From the NCBI GenBank assembly GCA_963747255.1, contig CAVVEG010000002.1, forward strand, positions 1 to 64,000: DNA of 64,000 nt, given 5' to 3'. Positions 36,369 to 45,226 of the stretch are shown piece by piece (the stretch's first letter is position 1; the number at the start of each line of letters is the position of its first letter). The notes beneath the pieces were generated by a model. That model ran no database searches, had not been told where the DNA came from, and worked only from the letters and a program-made list of their open reading frames with translations. Origin of the DNA: CAIYRG01 sp963747255. GTDB taxonomy: Bacteria > Pseudomonadota > Alphaproteobacteria > Micropepsales > Micropepsaceae. Position numbers and translations under genes: made by a program.

Positions 36369-37127
36369 CTGACCAGCACCGGACCGCTTGTCCCCTGCGA
36401 AGACTTCAGGCAAAATTCCCAGGCGGCGCGCCACTTCCGAATAGGCTTCCGTCACCCCACCCAGGTCACGCCGGAACCGATCCTTGTCCAGCTTTTCATT
36501 GGTTTGGATGTCCCACAGCCGGCAGGAATCCGGGCTGATTTCATCGGCCAGCACGATGCGCATGAACTCATTTTCCCAGAGACGCCCAAACTCGACCTTG
36601 AAATCTACGAGCTTTATTCCGACCCCCAAAAAAAGCCCGGAGAGGAAGTCATTGGTCCGGATCGTCAGATTGACAATGTCGTCGAGATCCTGCGGACTTG
36701 CCCAACCGAAGGCGGTTATGTGTTCTTCCGAAACCCATGGATCGTGAAGCAGATCATTCTTGTAATAATACTCGATGATCGAACGCGGTAGCGGCTGCCC
36801 TTCCGGAATTCCCAGGCGCGTGGAAAGAGAACCGGCCGCCACGTTTCGAACCACGACTTCGAGCGGAACGATCTCCACCTCCTTGATCAGCTGCTCGCGC
36901 ATATTGAGGCGCCGCAGGAAGTGGGTAGGAACGCCGATCGCCTGCAATTGCGTCATCAGATATTCGGAGATTCTATTGTTCAAAACGCCCTTGCCTTCGA
37001 GAACCGCTTTTTTCTTTGCGTCGAAAGCCGTGGTGTCGTCTTTGAAATATTGCACGAGAGTACCGGGTTCCGGTCCCTCATATAAAATTTTGGCTTTGCC
37101 CTCATAAATGGTGCGTCGCCGTTTCAT
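36365..37127 (-). CDS. purC: SAICAR synthetase, interrupted by a +1 frameshift near its C-terminus
   Basis: Joins aspartate to CAIR (step 7 of purine synthesis). ATG 37127 starts RRTIYEGKAKILYEGPEPG; other marks are FKDDTTAFDAKKK, RRLNMREQLIKEVEIVPLEVVVRN within VPLEVVVRNVAAGS, ADEISPDSCRLWD, and DKDRFRRDLGG. After RRLGILPE the visible frame joins purS. The other frame at the same place reads GPVLVR and stop, the normal PurC ending, with its TGA overlapping the purS ATG. Length to that stop is 763 bases, 3n+1. One extra base, for example in the G4 run at 36392-36395, explains the apparent fusion. Confidence 0.92.
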
Positions 37128-37364
37128 GGAAATCCTACCTTCCGCATCCGCGGTTCTCGGGCTTGCCTGTGATCACGAAGCAGCCCAAGCAAATGGCAAC
37201 GGGGCCGCCGAAGAGGTCAGCCCCGTCCGGGCAGGAACTTACCGGAAGGGGTGGCCTCCGGGCAATGCGTCGCAGCCTTGATCAACAGGCGCGCGCCTCA
37301 GCAAGGTCGCCCGCACTGCCTGGTTTCGCTATTGTGCGAATAGTACCATCGGGAAACCAAGCCA

Positions 37365-37698
37365 ATGCCGGGTTCGTTCGAGCAACGCGAGAAGAGTTTC
37401 GAAGTCCAAATGGGTCCACGACCAGGAGTTGCGGTTCAGGGTCTATTCCCGCCGAAACCGGCTTTTGGGTCTTTGGGCCGCAGGCGAGATTGGCCTGAAA
37501 GGTGAGGACACCAATCTCTATGCCAGGGAGATTGTCGCTGCCGAATTTGAAAAGGATGGCGAAGAAGCTGTTTTCACAAAAATCCGCCGTGATTTCGATT
37601 CGCACAGTGTGGCGGTTTCCGATCACATGATCCGAAGGAAAATGGCGGATCTGCTTGACACCGCGAAAACGGAAATCGAGCGCGAAACGAAGAAATAG
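37365..37698 (+). CDS. ATP synthase inhibitor zeta subunit (DUF1476), interrupted by one +1 frameshift
   Basis: The zeta subunit is a small helical protein that blocks rotation of the alphaproteobacterial F1-ATPase in the hydrolysis direction. From ATG 37365 the first frame reads MPGSFEQREKSFEVQ; the next frame reads WVHDQELRFRVYSRRNRLLGLWAA (quote core: HDQELRFRVYSRRNRLLG) and continues through KIRRDFDSHSVAVSDHMIRRKM. The N-terminal segment is the inhibitory part in known zeta proteins. Removing one A from AAA at 37408-37410 joins both. Length is 3n+1, about 110 residues. Divergent from purC, a common arrangement. Confidence 0.9.
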
Positions 37699-37763
37699 CG
37701 GGGCTCCAGCACCGGATCAGTCCCTAGCGACGGCCGGGTTATCATCGGCCACCGCGTCAGGTT

Positions 37764-38330
37764 CTATGGGATCATCCGCTGCAACACCCGGTCGCGCAGG
37801 ACGAAATAGTGATAGAGCGCTGCGCCGATGTGAAACAGGATCACGGCCGCGAGTACATAAAGCAACCAGTCATGGATATCGCCCGCCGTGTGAGCCCAGG
37901 GAGTGCCTTTCGCTGCGAGATCCGGCAAAGGGACAATCCCGAACAACCAGATGTTCCAGCCTCGATAATTCGCTGCCGCCCAGCCCAGAATGCACATGGC
38001 GAAGATGAGCACGTAAAGTCCGACATGCGCAAAACTGGCGAGCTTCGTCTGCCACGCCGGCAATTCAGACATCAGAGATACGGGGCGGACGACCCGATAA
38101 ACCAGCCGCCAGAAGATGAAGAACATGATCGCGGCGCCGATCACCAAATGCCAGTGAACCCAGCTGGTATTTTCAGTGTTCTTCCCGATATGCGGCATGA
38201 CGGATCCGACAACATACTGGGCGGCTATCAGTCCGAACACGACCCAATGGAATGTCTTATGGGCAACGCCGTAACCTGGCTCGATGATTTCCGATTCAAC
38301 CACGCCGCGGCGTGCAACATCGCTTTGCAT
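37764..38330 (-). CDS. cytochrome b561 (CybB) family protein
   Basis: A 188-residue four-helix membrane cytochrome b. Histidines that can ligate two haems are seen in VAHKTFHWVVFGL, WVHWHLVIGAAI, LASFAHVGLYVLIF and HDWLLYVLAAVILFHIGAALYHYF. The family transfers electrons in the inner membrane; in E. coli CybB oxidises superoxide to oxygen with ubiquinone as acceptor. The last helix and DRVLQRM tail are typical. It is separated by about 32 bases from an envelope protein upstream on the same strand. Confidence 0.9.
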   Translation of the reverse strand: MQSDVARRGVVESEIIEPGYGVAHKTFHWVVFGLIAAQYVVGSVMPHIGKNTENTSWVHWHLVIGAAIMFFIFWRLVYRVVRPVSLMSELPAWQTKLASFAHVGLYVLIFAMCILGWAAANYRGWNIWLFGIVPLPDLAAKGTPWAHTAGDIHDWLLYVLAAVILFHIGAALYHYFVLRDRVLQRMIP

Positions 38331-38362
38331 TCGTCATCTCCTGTTCACTGGCGGATCTTCCG

Positions 38363-39151
38363 TCAGTTCAAATCGCGCGACAACATCAGTTTGATAACCA
38401 GTTTGTCCGACCCCGGCGTGAGACCAAACCCAACACCAAATTCCACGTTCACCGGCTCTCCGCCGTAATCAACTACTCCGAACAGCTGGTGAGACTGATC
38501 CCTGCCGGGCAGGAATTGGTGGATCGGTCCAAACTCGGAATACAGTTCGGCCGCTGCCGCCCAAGTCTTGGAGAAATTATAGGCAACGCGCTCAGACGGC
38601 GCAAAAGTGAGATTCTTAAATCCCTGATAGGAATTATCGATAATCGGGTTGAGAAAGATATCCCAGTCGCCGAGATGCCAGCCAATAATCGGCCGGATTT
38701 CCGAGCTGTAGCGAACATCTTCCCACTGCTTCTCATTGAAGCTGAACTCGAAGTTGATCGCATACACAAAGACTTTATTGTCGGCGTCGGGCTCGGCAAA
38801 CAATTCACGCAACTTCCACCCGTTGTACACCAGACCCTTATTGCTGGAGACGCTGTAGAGCGGGAAATAAAGCCCCTGCTCGAACCAGGGTGTTACGCCA
38901 TAGGCCCATTCCGTCACGGAATTATAGGTGTGGTTGGTAACCAGCCCCCCCTCGAAGGCAGGTTCCTTTAACCCGGTCGGAGTGTAGTTGTTGTGCCAGG
39001 TGAGATTGAACACTCCAACAGGGGCGATTGCTCCGTCATAGACCTGGATTTCATCGGTTTGCGCTCTGGCGGGCGCGGCGAAAACAAACAGGACGAGAAG
39101 TGTCAACCAGACCAGCTGCGCCGTACTGTGCGCACGCTCCCCCTTTTGCAT
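38363..39151 (-). CDS. secreted/outer-membrane beta-strand protein, paralogue of the one at 50399
   Basis: A 262-residue protein with a signal peptide (hydrophobic LVWLTLLVLFVFAAPARA, cleavage before QTDE). The mature part is rich in aromatic residues and alternating patterns such as YGVTPWFEQGLYFPLY and VFVYAINFEFSF, suggesting an outer-membrane beta-barrel or lipid-exposed sheet. The C-terminal end (FGVGFGLTPGSDKLVIKLMLSRDL) closely resembles that of the 50399 protein (YLFGLTPASPKGAVKLIVEYEF), and both begin the mature chain with E-(I/L)-x-V-Y. Function is unknown. Precedes cybB on the same strand. Confidence 0.75.
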   Translation of the reverse strand: MQKGERAHSTAQLVWLTLLVLFVFAAPARAQTDEIQVYDGAIAPVGVFNLTWHNNYTPTGLKEPAFEGGLVTNHTYNSVTEWAYGVTPWFEQGLYFPLYSVSSNKGLVYNGWKLRELFAEPDADNKVFVYAINFEFSFNEKQWEDVRYSSEIRPIIGWHLGDWDIFLNPIIDNSYQGFKNLTFAPSERVAYNFSKTWAAAAELYSEFGPIHQFLPGRDQSHQLFGVVDYGGEPVNVEFGVGFGLTPGSDKLVIKLMLSRDLN

Positions 39152-39362
39152 GCTTGATTCCCCCCGGGACTATTTATGCAGCCTGCCTACCATGATTTGC
39201 GCGGTCAAGGTTTAACTGAGACGCAATCGCAGAACGCGATTTGCGACTATAGGGCTTACGCTGGCTGCATTATCGTGTAGTCGGAGATAGCGGTACTCGT
39301 CACCGGGGCATGGACGCCAGTCGCCATATCAGGGGTATGAACGCTCAGTGGCGTAGCCGCCG

Positions 39363-39524
39363 TTACAAACTGGTGGCGACGGTGTTGTATGCTGCGCTCA
39401 GATGAGTTCCCAGGACCGTAACCGCGCCAACGATCACTATGGCAATCATGCTGGCGATCAGGGCGTACTCAATCGCTGTGACGCCGGCCTCATCCGATGT
39501 GAGACGGGAAATCATCTTGAACAT
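39363..39524 (-). CDS. Flp/Fap-type type IVb pilin
   Basis: A 53-residue gene. It reads MFKMISRLTSDEAGVTAIEY followed by a hydrophobic helix (ALIASMIAIVIVGAVTVLG) and a short polar tail to TAA at 39363. This is the Flp pilin pattern: a short leader, processing at G-VTAIEY with the conserved Glu at +5 and Tyr at +6 (here counted from V), and a single N-terminal helix. Flp pilins are processed by a CpaA-type prepilin peptidase and assembled by the Tad secretion system for surface attachment. No tad/cpa gene is in this window, so it is an orphan locus. Confidence 0.88.
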   Translation of the reverse strand: MFKMISRLTSDEAGVTAIEYALIASMIAIVIVGAVTVLGTHLSAAYNTVATSL

Positions 39525-39772
39525 CGAACGCGTTCCCGGGTTTTCGAGCCAAGATGTAGCGCCGATGCCCTAACGGTTTATGAAGAGAAAATCCGACGCG
39601 CAAAATGCGAACAAAGCAGCCGCACGAGCTTTGAAAAAAGCTATTCGCGCCGGTTATAGCGCGAGATTTGTCGGTTCGGTTCGGCCTCGGTCCAATCAAT
39701 CGCATCCGCCGTTTCGCGATCAGACTGAAACGCTTCTTCTGATTCGCGCAAATCCGCCGAAACCGAGGCAAG

Positions 39773-41080
39773 CTATGGCGATTTAAAGACACGCGAGAAA
39801 ATCGTGTCCACATGTTTGAAATGATAGCTCATGTCGAACAGTTCTTCGATTTCCTGCGGATTCAGCAGGCGCGATACGTCCGGATTAACTTGCAATAATT
39901 CAGGCATGCTGCCTTCGCCGCGCCAGGATTGCATCGCGTTTTCCTGAACCAGCCTGTAAGCGTCCTCGCGGGCCATGCCTTTTTGGGTAAGCGCCAGCAA
40001 CACGCGCCCACTGGCCACAAGCCCTGAAGACTTTTCGAGATTGGCCTTCATGCGCTCCGGATAAACCACCAGCTTTTCGACCAGGGTAGCCGCGCGCGCC
40101 AGGGCAAAATCGAGCGTAATGGTCGCGTCCGGTCCGATATACCGTTCGACAGACGAGTGCGAGATATCGCGTTCGTGCCAGAGCGCGACATCTTCGAGAG
40201 CCGGCAGCGCATATGCCCGCACCATTCGGGCCAGCCCGCAAAGATTCTCCGAAAGCACGGGATTGCGCTTGTGCGGCATGGCCGACGATCCCTTCTGCAT
40301 TTCGGAGAAGTGCTCTTCGGCCTCCATGACTTCGGAGCGCTGCAGGTGGCGTATTTCGGTCGCAAGCCGTTCGATGGAACTCGCGACGACGGCCAGTGTC
40401 GCAAAGAACATCGCATGGCGGTCGCGCGGTATAACCTGCGTCGAAATCCGTTCCGGCTGCAGTCCCATTGCTCGCGCGACATGGGCCTCCACGGCAGGAT
40501 CGACATTGGCGAAGGTTCCGACCGCGCCGGATACGGCGGCAATGGCAATTTCCCCACGCGCAGCAAGCAGTCTTTCGCGGGCGCGCGAGAACTCCGCGTA
40601 AAATCCCGCAAGTTTCAATCCGAACGTTGTGGGTTCGGCGTGAATCCCGTGGCTGCGGCCGATCATGGGCGCGAATTTGTATTCAAGTGCGCGGCGCCTG
40701 AGTGCCTGCCGCAGCGCGTCCAGATCGGCAATCAGAATATCGGCCGCGCGTGAAAGCTGCACGGCAAATGTCGTGTCGAGCACATCGGACGAGGTCATTC
40801 CCTGATGCACAAACCGTGATGCCGGTCCGATGAATTCCGCGAGATGGGTCAGAAATGCGATCACGTCATGCTTGACATCGCGCTCGATTGCGTCAATGCG
40901 CTCGACATCGAAGCGTGCGTTTCGACCCTTTTCCCAAATGATACGTGCTGCCTCTTTCGGAATAACACCAAGCTCCGCCATCGCGTCGGCCGCGTGGGCT
41001 TCTATCTCAAACCAGATGCGGTATTTGGTTTCCGCCGACCAGATCGCGATCATTTCGGAACGTGCATATCGCGGTATCAA
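39773..41080 (-). CDS. purB: adenylosuccinate lyase
   Basis: Cleaves SAICAR and adenylosuccinate, releasing fumarate, in purine synthesis. The 435-residue protein has the conserved start IPRYARSEMIAIWS, HQGMTSSDVLDT, GRSHGIHAEPTTFGLK, and the fumarase/lyase signature loop GSSAMPHKRNPV. The start codon is TTG 41078-41080; an in-frame stop lies just upstream and a GAGGTGG ribosome site is well placed, so TTG is well supported. It is separated from the other purine genes by about 2.5 kb. Confidence 0.96.
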   Translation of the reverse strand: MIPRYARSEMIAIWSAETKYRIWFEIEAHAADAMAELGVIPKEAARIIWEKGRNARFDVERIDAIERDVKHDVIAFLTHLAEFIGPASRFVHQGMTSSDVLDTTFAVQLSRAADILIADLDALRQALRRRALEYKFAPMIGRSHGIHAEPTTFGLKLAGFYAEFSRARERLLAARGEIAIAAVSGAVGTFANVDPAVEAHVARAMGLQPERISTQVIPRDRHAMFFATLAVVASSIERLATEIRHLQRSEVMEAEEHFSEMQKGSSAMPHKRNPVLSENLCGLARMVRAYALPALEDVALWHERDISHSSVERYIGPDATITLDFALARAATLVEKLVVYPERMKANLEKSSGLVASGRVLLALTQKGMAREDAYRLVQENAMQSWRGEGSMPELLQVNPDVSRLLNPQEIEELFDMSYHFKHVDTIFSRVFKSP

Positions 41081-41137
41081 TTCGCCACCTCAGGCAGTTT
41101 CGACCGAGAAAGACATTTTTGAGGAATACGTCCCAAA

Positions 41138-42604
41138 TCAAATGGGGCCAAGTCCGCCCAGCGCCGCATATTTGATTTCTAGGAAATCTTCCATTCCGTA
41201 TTTCGAGCCTTCGCGGCCCATGCCCGATTCTTTCATGCCGCCAAACGGCGCCACTTCCGTCGAGATGATGCCTTCGTTGATGCCGATAATGCCGTATTCG
41301 AGTCCTTCCATGACGCGGAAAATGCGTCCCACGTCGCGCGCATAAAAATAGGCGGCGAGACCATATTCGGTATCATTCGCCATCCGGATCGCATCTTCGT
41401 CTTCATGAAAGCGGAAGAGCGTAACGACCGGACCAAAGATTTCCTCCCGCGCAAATGCCATATCCGGTGTGACATCACGAATGATGGTGGGTTCAAAAAA
41501 AGTGCCACCGAGAGCATGACGCCTGCCGCCTTGTGCGATTGCGGCACCTTTGCCGGTTGCATCGCCGATCAGCTCTTCGACTTTCTCGACCGCTGCCATG
41601 TTGATCAGTGGCCCCTGTTCGACACCCGGAGCCATGCCGTTGCCGACTTTCAGCCCCGCGACCGCATGTGAGAGCTTTTCCGCGAACGCATCGTAGACAC
41701 TGTCCTGCACAAGGAAACGGTTCGCGCAGACGCAGGTCTGCCCCATGTTGCGGAATTTCGACGCCATCGCGCCAGTGACGGCAGCATCGAGGTCTGCATC
41801 GTCGAAAACGATAAATGGCGCATTGCCACCAAGCTCCAGCGATACTTTCTTCACGGTTGAAGCACATTGCCGCATCAGCTGTTTGCCGACCGCAGTCGAG
41901 CCGGTGAAAGAGAACTTCCGCACCAGCGGATTTTCCGTCAGTTCCTTCCCGACCCGCGATGACTGTGATGAGGGGACAACGTTGAAAACGCCTTTTGGCA
42001 GGCCGGCGCGATGTGCAAGTTCGGCCAGAGCGAGCGCCGAAAGAGGCGTGAGTTGTGCCGGCTTGACGACGACCGTGCAACCCGCCGCGAGCGCCGGCGC
42101 GACTTTGCGGGTGATCATGGCATTGGGAAAATTCCACGGCGTGACTGCTGCAACAACGCCGACCGGTTCTTTCAGCACAATGATGCGCCGTCCACGGACA
42201 TTGGTCGGAATCACATCGCCATAGATACGCTTGCCCTCCTCCGCGAACCATTCGACGAAAGCGGCGCCGTAGGCGATCTCGCCGCGGCTTTCGGCAAGGG
42301 GCTTGCCCTGTTCCGCCGTCATCAATTGCGCAAGATCCTCCTGCGCCGCCATCGTCAGTTCGTACCAGCGCCGCATGACCGCGGCCCGCTCTTTTGCAGT
42401 TTTGCTCCGCCAGTGCGGAAAAGCCCGTTGCGCCGCTTCGACGGCTTGCCTCACTTCGTCTTCGAGGAGATCGGCGACCTCCGCGATAATTTCTCCGGTA
42501 GCCGGATTACTTACGGCGAACCGGGCCCCGGAACGGGCACCATGCCATTCCCCGTCGATATAGGCCAAGTCGCGCAACAGCGAATTATTGTCGAGCTTCA
42601 GCAT
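41138..42604 (-). CDS. gabD: NAD(P)-dependent succinate-semialdehyde dehydrogenase
   Basis: Aldehyde dehydrogenase superfamily, 488 residues, GabD type. Seen are the cofactor/catalytic-Asn region AAVTPWNFPNAMITRK, the nicotinamide loop FSFTGSTAVGKQL, catalytic Glu in LELGGNAPFIVFDDAD, and the catalytic Cys in NMGQTCVCANRFLVQ. The C-terminal EVAPFGGMKESGMGREGSK is characteristic of GabD. It oxidises succinate semialdehyde from 4-aminobutyrate breakdown to succinate. No gabT is next to it. Confidence 0.9.
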   Translation of the reverse strand: MLKLDNNSLLRDLAYIDGEWHGARSGARFAVSNPATGEIIAEVADLLEDEVRQAVEAAQRAFPHWRSKTAKERAAVMRRWYELTMAAQEDLAQLMTAEQGKPLAESRGEIAYGAAFVEWFAEEGKRIYGDVIPTNVRGRRIIVLKEPVGVVAAVTPWNFPNAMITRKVAPALAAGCTVVVKPAQLTPLSALALAELAHRAGLPKGVFNVVPSSQSSRVGKELTENPLVRKFSFTGSTAVGKQLMRQCASTVKKVSLELGGNAPFIVFDDADLDAAVTGAMASKFRNMGQTCVCANRFLVQDSVYDAFAEKLSHAVAGLKVGNGMAPGVEQGPLINMAAVEKVEELIGDATGKGAAIAQGGRRHALGGTFFEPTIIRDVTPDMAFAREEIFGPVVTLFRFHEDEDAIRMANDTEYGLAAYFYARDVGRIFRVMEGLEYGIIGINEGIISTEVAPFGGMKESGMGREGSKYGMEDFLEIKYAALGGLGPI

Positions 42605-42698
42605 GGCAGCTCCATTGAGGCTGAATGAGACGGCAGGCCGGAATTAAAATGGGACTTGCCCGGAAATATTCAAATAATCGCTGTTCCGACTGAAGCAC

Positions 42699-45155
42699 TC
42701 AGGAGGATGGGACCGGCTGGTCAAGCAGATCGCGGACGCGGTTTGCGAGCTCAGGCGGCGTAACCGGCTTTTGAATCAAATGCACCCCCTGATCCAGTCG
42801 GCCCTGGTGAACGATCGCATTCTGCGAATAACCCGTCATGAAAAGTATCTTGATCCCGGGTTTCAGCCGCTTTGCCTGCTCCGCGACAACGCGGCCGCTG
42901 ATTCCGGGCATGATGACATCGGTGAGAAGCAGATCGATGTTGTCGGCGTCCGTTTCCAATATCCGCACCGCTGACGCGCCCTCGCTTGCCTGCAACACCT
43001 GGTAATTAAGGTCGGTCAGCACTTCGGTGACATATTCCAGAACAGCGGGATCGTCTTCCACCACGAGAATCGTTTCTCCGCCAGATCCGAAAACCGTCTC
43101 CGTGGTTTGCGCCTCCTCGCTTGCTCCCTTTGTCAAAAGCCGCGGCATATAGATCTTCACCATCGTGCCTTCGCCAGGCTCGCTGTAGATCTTGATATTC
43201 CCCCCCGACTGCCGGACGAATCCGTAAACCTGCGCCAGACCCAGCCCGGTGCCCTGACCGGCCGATTTGGTCGTAAAGAACGGCTCGAACACACGGGCCA
43301 TGACCTCCGGGGTTATGCCCGTGCCTGTATCCGTGACGGATAACGCCACATATTGCCCCGGCACGATTTCCGGGTTGAATCGGATATAGCCCTGATCCAG
43401 GAAAGTGTTCGCTGCTTCAATGGTGAGTTTTCCGCCCTGTGGCATCGCATCGCGGGCATTCAGCGCAATGTTAAGAATCGCCGATTCAAGTTGTGCCGGA
43501 TCGGCTTCGATTTTCCATAAACTTCCCCCCGCTACGGCTTCTACATGAATTTCCTCGCCGAGAGTACGGTTGAGGAACTCGCTCATATTGACGATGAACC
43601 GCGCCACATCGATCGGCTTCGGATCGAGCGGCTGGCGCCGGGCAAAAGCCAGCAGACGCTGGGTCAGATTGGCCGCGCGCTTTGCCCCTGACAGCGCGTT
43701 CCCGAGCAGCCGCCGGGCTTTGTCCACACCATGGGATTTCGGATCCGTCAGCGCGCGGTGCGCCATATCGACATTGCCGATGATGATCGTCAGCAGGTTG
43801 TTGAAATCATGCGCCACGCCACCGGTGAGCTGGCCAATGGCTTCCATCTTCTGCAGCTGGAAGAGTTGTTCCCGGGCCCTCGTCAGTTCTTCCTGTGCGG
43901 TCTTGCGCTCCGTGAGATCTCGCGTGATCTTTGCATAACCCGCAAGCTCTCCCTGTTCATCGTGGATAGCGTCAATAACGACATTCGCCCAGAAGCGCGA
44001 ACCGTCTTTCCGTACACGCCAATTCTCCGTCTCGAACCGTCCATTGCGTGCTGCCGCTTCCAATGCGCCTTCCGGAGCGCCCGCGGCGCGGTCTTCCTCT
44101 GTGTAAAAAACGCTGAAATAACGGCCGATAATCTCTTCGGCCGTATACCCCTTGATGCGTTCTGCGCCCGAATTCCATGTCGCGACTTTGCCTTCCCTGT
44201 CCAGCAGGAAAATCGCGTAATCCTTCACGCCCTGGATCAGCAGTCTCAGCTGGTTTGACTGAGTTTCCGAGCGTCTGCGTTCAGACAGATCACGGGTGAT
44301 TTTCGCAAATCCGAGAAGTCTTCCGGTTTTGTCATCGATCGCATCCACAACAACATTGGCCCAGAAGCGGGTACCATCCTTGCGCACGCGCCAATTTTCC
44401 GCCTCGAATCTGCCCTCGAGCGCGGCCATTTCGAGAACCTGATCGGGCACGCCCGCCGCCCGGTCTTCGTCGGTGTAAAAAAGACTGAAATGCCTACCGA
44501 TGATTTCCTCCGGCAGATAACCCTTGATACGTTCGGCGCCCGGATTCCAGGTCGTCACATAGCCTTTGGGGTCGAGCAGAAATACCGCGTAGTCCGTGAT
44601 GCCCTGAACCAGCATCTGGAATTGCCGCTCCGTTTGGCACCTTGCCTCATTGGCGAAATCCTCACGCGCTTTGCCAAGGGCGATACTCGTTTCGGCATCC
44701 GCAACTTTCGCCCGTTCGGCGGACAATTGTGACGAAGCATTGGAAAACAATGGTTCGAGATTGCTGTGTTGGATTTCATGCACATCCACACAGGACTGCA
44801 CGACGCCGAGAAATTCGCCATTCGTGTCGAACCGCGGCGTGCCGGTGCAGACGACCCAGCGGTATTCGCCATCGGCGCGGAGCAGACGAAACTGGACATG
44901 TGTCTGTTGCGCGGTGTTTGCGGGCCCGGTGTTTGCCGCCAGGACGTCATTCAGATCCTCGGGATGAACGGAGTGCAGCCAACGGCCAGCGCGCTCCTCA
45001 TCCAGCCCCCGGCCGGTGAATTCCAGCCATCGGATGTTGAACCACGAATCCTGGCCGTCGGGCGATCCGACGCGAACCATGACCGGGATCGTATCGAGAA
45101 ACGCGGCAATCTCAGGAGAGAATTTGGTCGAGCGATTCTTGTTGTCTGACTTCAT
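42699..45155 (-). CDS. hybrid sensor histidine kinase with three PAS domains and a receiver
   Basis: An 818-residue soluble kinase without membrane segments. Order: PAS at about 14-128, PAS at 178-294, PAS at 302-418, coiled coil, HisKA with GGVAHDFNNLLTIIIG (phospho-His 449), HATPase with NIALNARDAM (N box) and GTGLGLAQVYGFV (G2), and a C-terminal receiver with ILVVEDDPAVLEYV, phospho-Asp in LLLTDVIMPGISG and QKPVTPPEL. The second and third PAS domains are near-copies, suggesting an internal duplication. The VAHDFNNLL box marks the HWE/FixL-like group that often signals by phosphorelay. The signal and partner are unknown; no response-regulator gene adjoins it. Confidence 0.93.
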   Translation of the reverse strand: MKSDNKNRSTKFSPEIAAFLDTIPVMVRVGSPDGQDSWFNIRWLEFTGRGLDEERAGRWLHSVHPEDLNDVLAANTGPANTAQQTHVQFRLLRADGEYRWVVCTGTPRFDTNGEFLGVVQSCVDVHEIQHSNLEPLFSNASSQLSAERAKVADAETSIALGKAREDFANEARCQTERQFQMLVQGITDYAVFLLDPKGYVTTWNPGAERIKGYLPEEIIGRHFSLFYTDEDRAAGVPDQVLEMAALEGRFEAENWRVRKDGTRFWANVVVDAIDDKTGRLLGFAKITRDLSERRRSETQSNQLRLLIQGVKDYAIFLLDREGKVATWNSGAERIKGYTAEEIIGRYFSVFYTEEDRAAGAPEGALEAAARNGRFETENWRVRKDGSRFWANVVIDAIHDEQGELAGYAKITRDLTERKTAQEELTRAREQLFQLQKMEAIGQLTGGVAHDFNNLLTIIIGNVDMAHRALTDPKSHGVDKARRLLGNALSGAKRAANLTQRLLAFARRQPLDPKPIDVARFIVNMSEFLNRTLGEEIHVEAVAGGSLWKIEADPAQLESAILNIALNARDAMPQGGKLTIEAANTFLDQGYIRFNPEIVPGQYVALSVTDTGTGITPEVMARVFEPFFTTKSAGQGTGLGLAQVYGFVRQSGGNIKIYSEPGEGTMVKIYMPRLLTKGASEEAQTTETVFGSGGETILVVEDDPAVLEYVTEVLTDLNYQVLQASEGASAVRILETDADNIDLLLTDVIMPGISGRVVAEQAKRLKPGIKILFMTGYSQNAIVHQGRLDQGVHLIQKPVTPPELANRVRDLLDQPVPSS
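43902..44624 (-). repeat. tandemly duplicated PAS-coding segment
   Basis: Two copies of about 117 codons, 124 residues apart, inside the hybrid kinase (codons about 178-294 and 302-418). Shared blocks include WN-x-GAERIKGY, EEIIGR-x-FS-x-FYT-x-EDRAAG, ENWRVRKDG-x-RFWANVV and GYAKITRDL/GFAKITRDL. The similarity is far higher than between unrelated PAS domains. Confidence 0.8.
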
Positions 45156-45226
45156 GCATGCTGCCCGGGGCCATGCCCCGTCACGTGGGGAAAAGTGAGA
45201 AGGGGATGATGACGGCAGTCAGTGCG

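Noticed and set aside
36126..37127. A natural bifunctional PurC-PurS enzyme.
   Set aside because: The other frame supplies the normal PurC ending with a stop overlapping the purS ATG, and six other genes show the same +1 fault.
39580..39786. 68-codon plus-strand frame between the pilin gene and purB.
   Set aside because: Basic, low-complexity composition, no recognisable motif and overlap with the purB end. The stretch 39525-39772 shows no supported gene.
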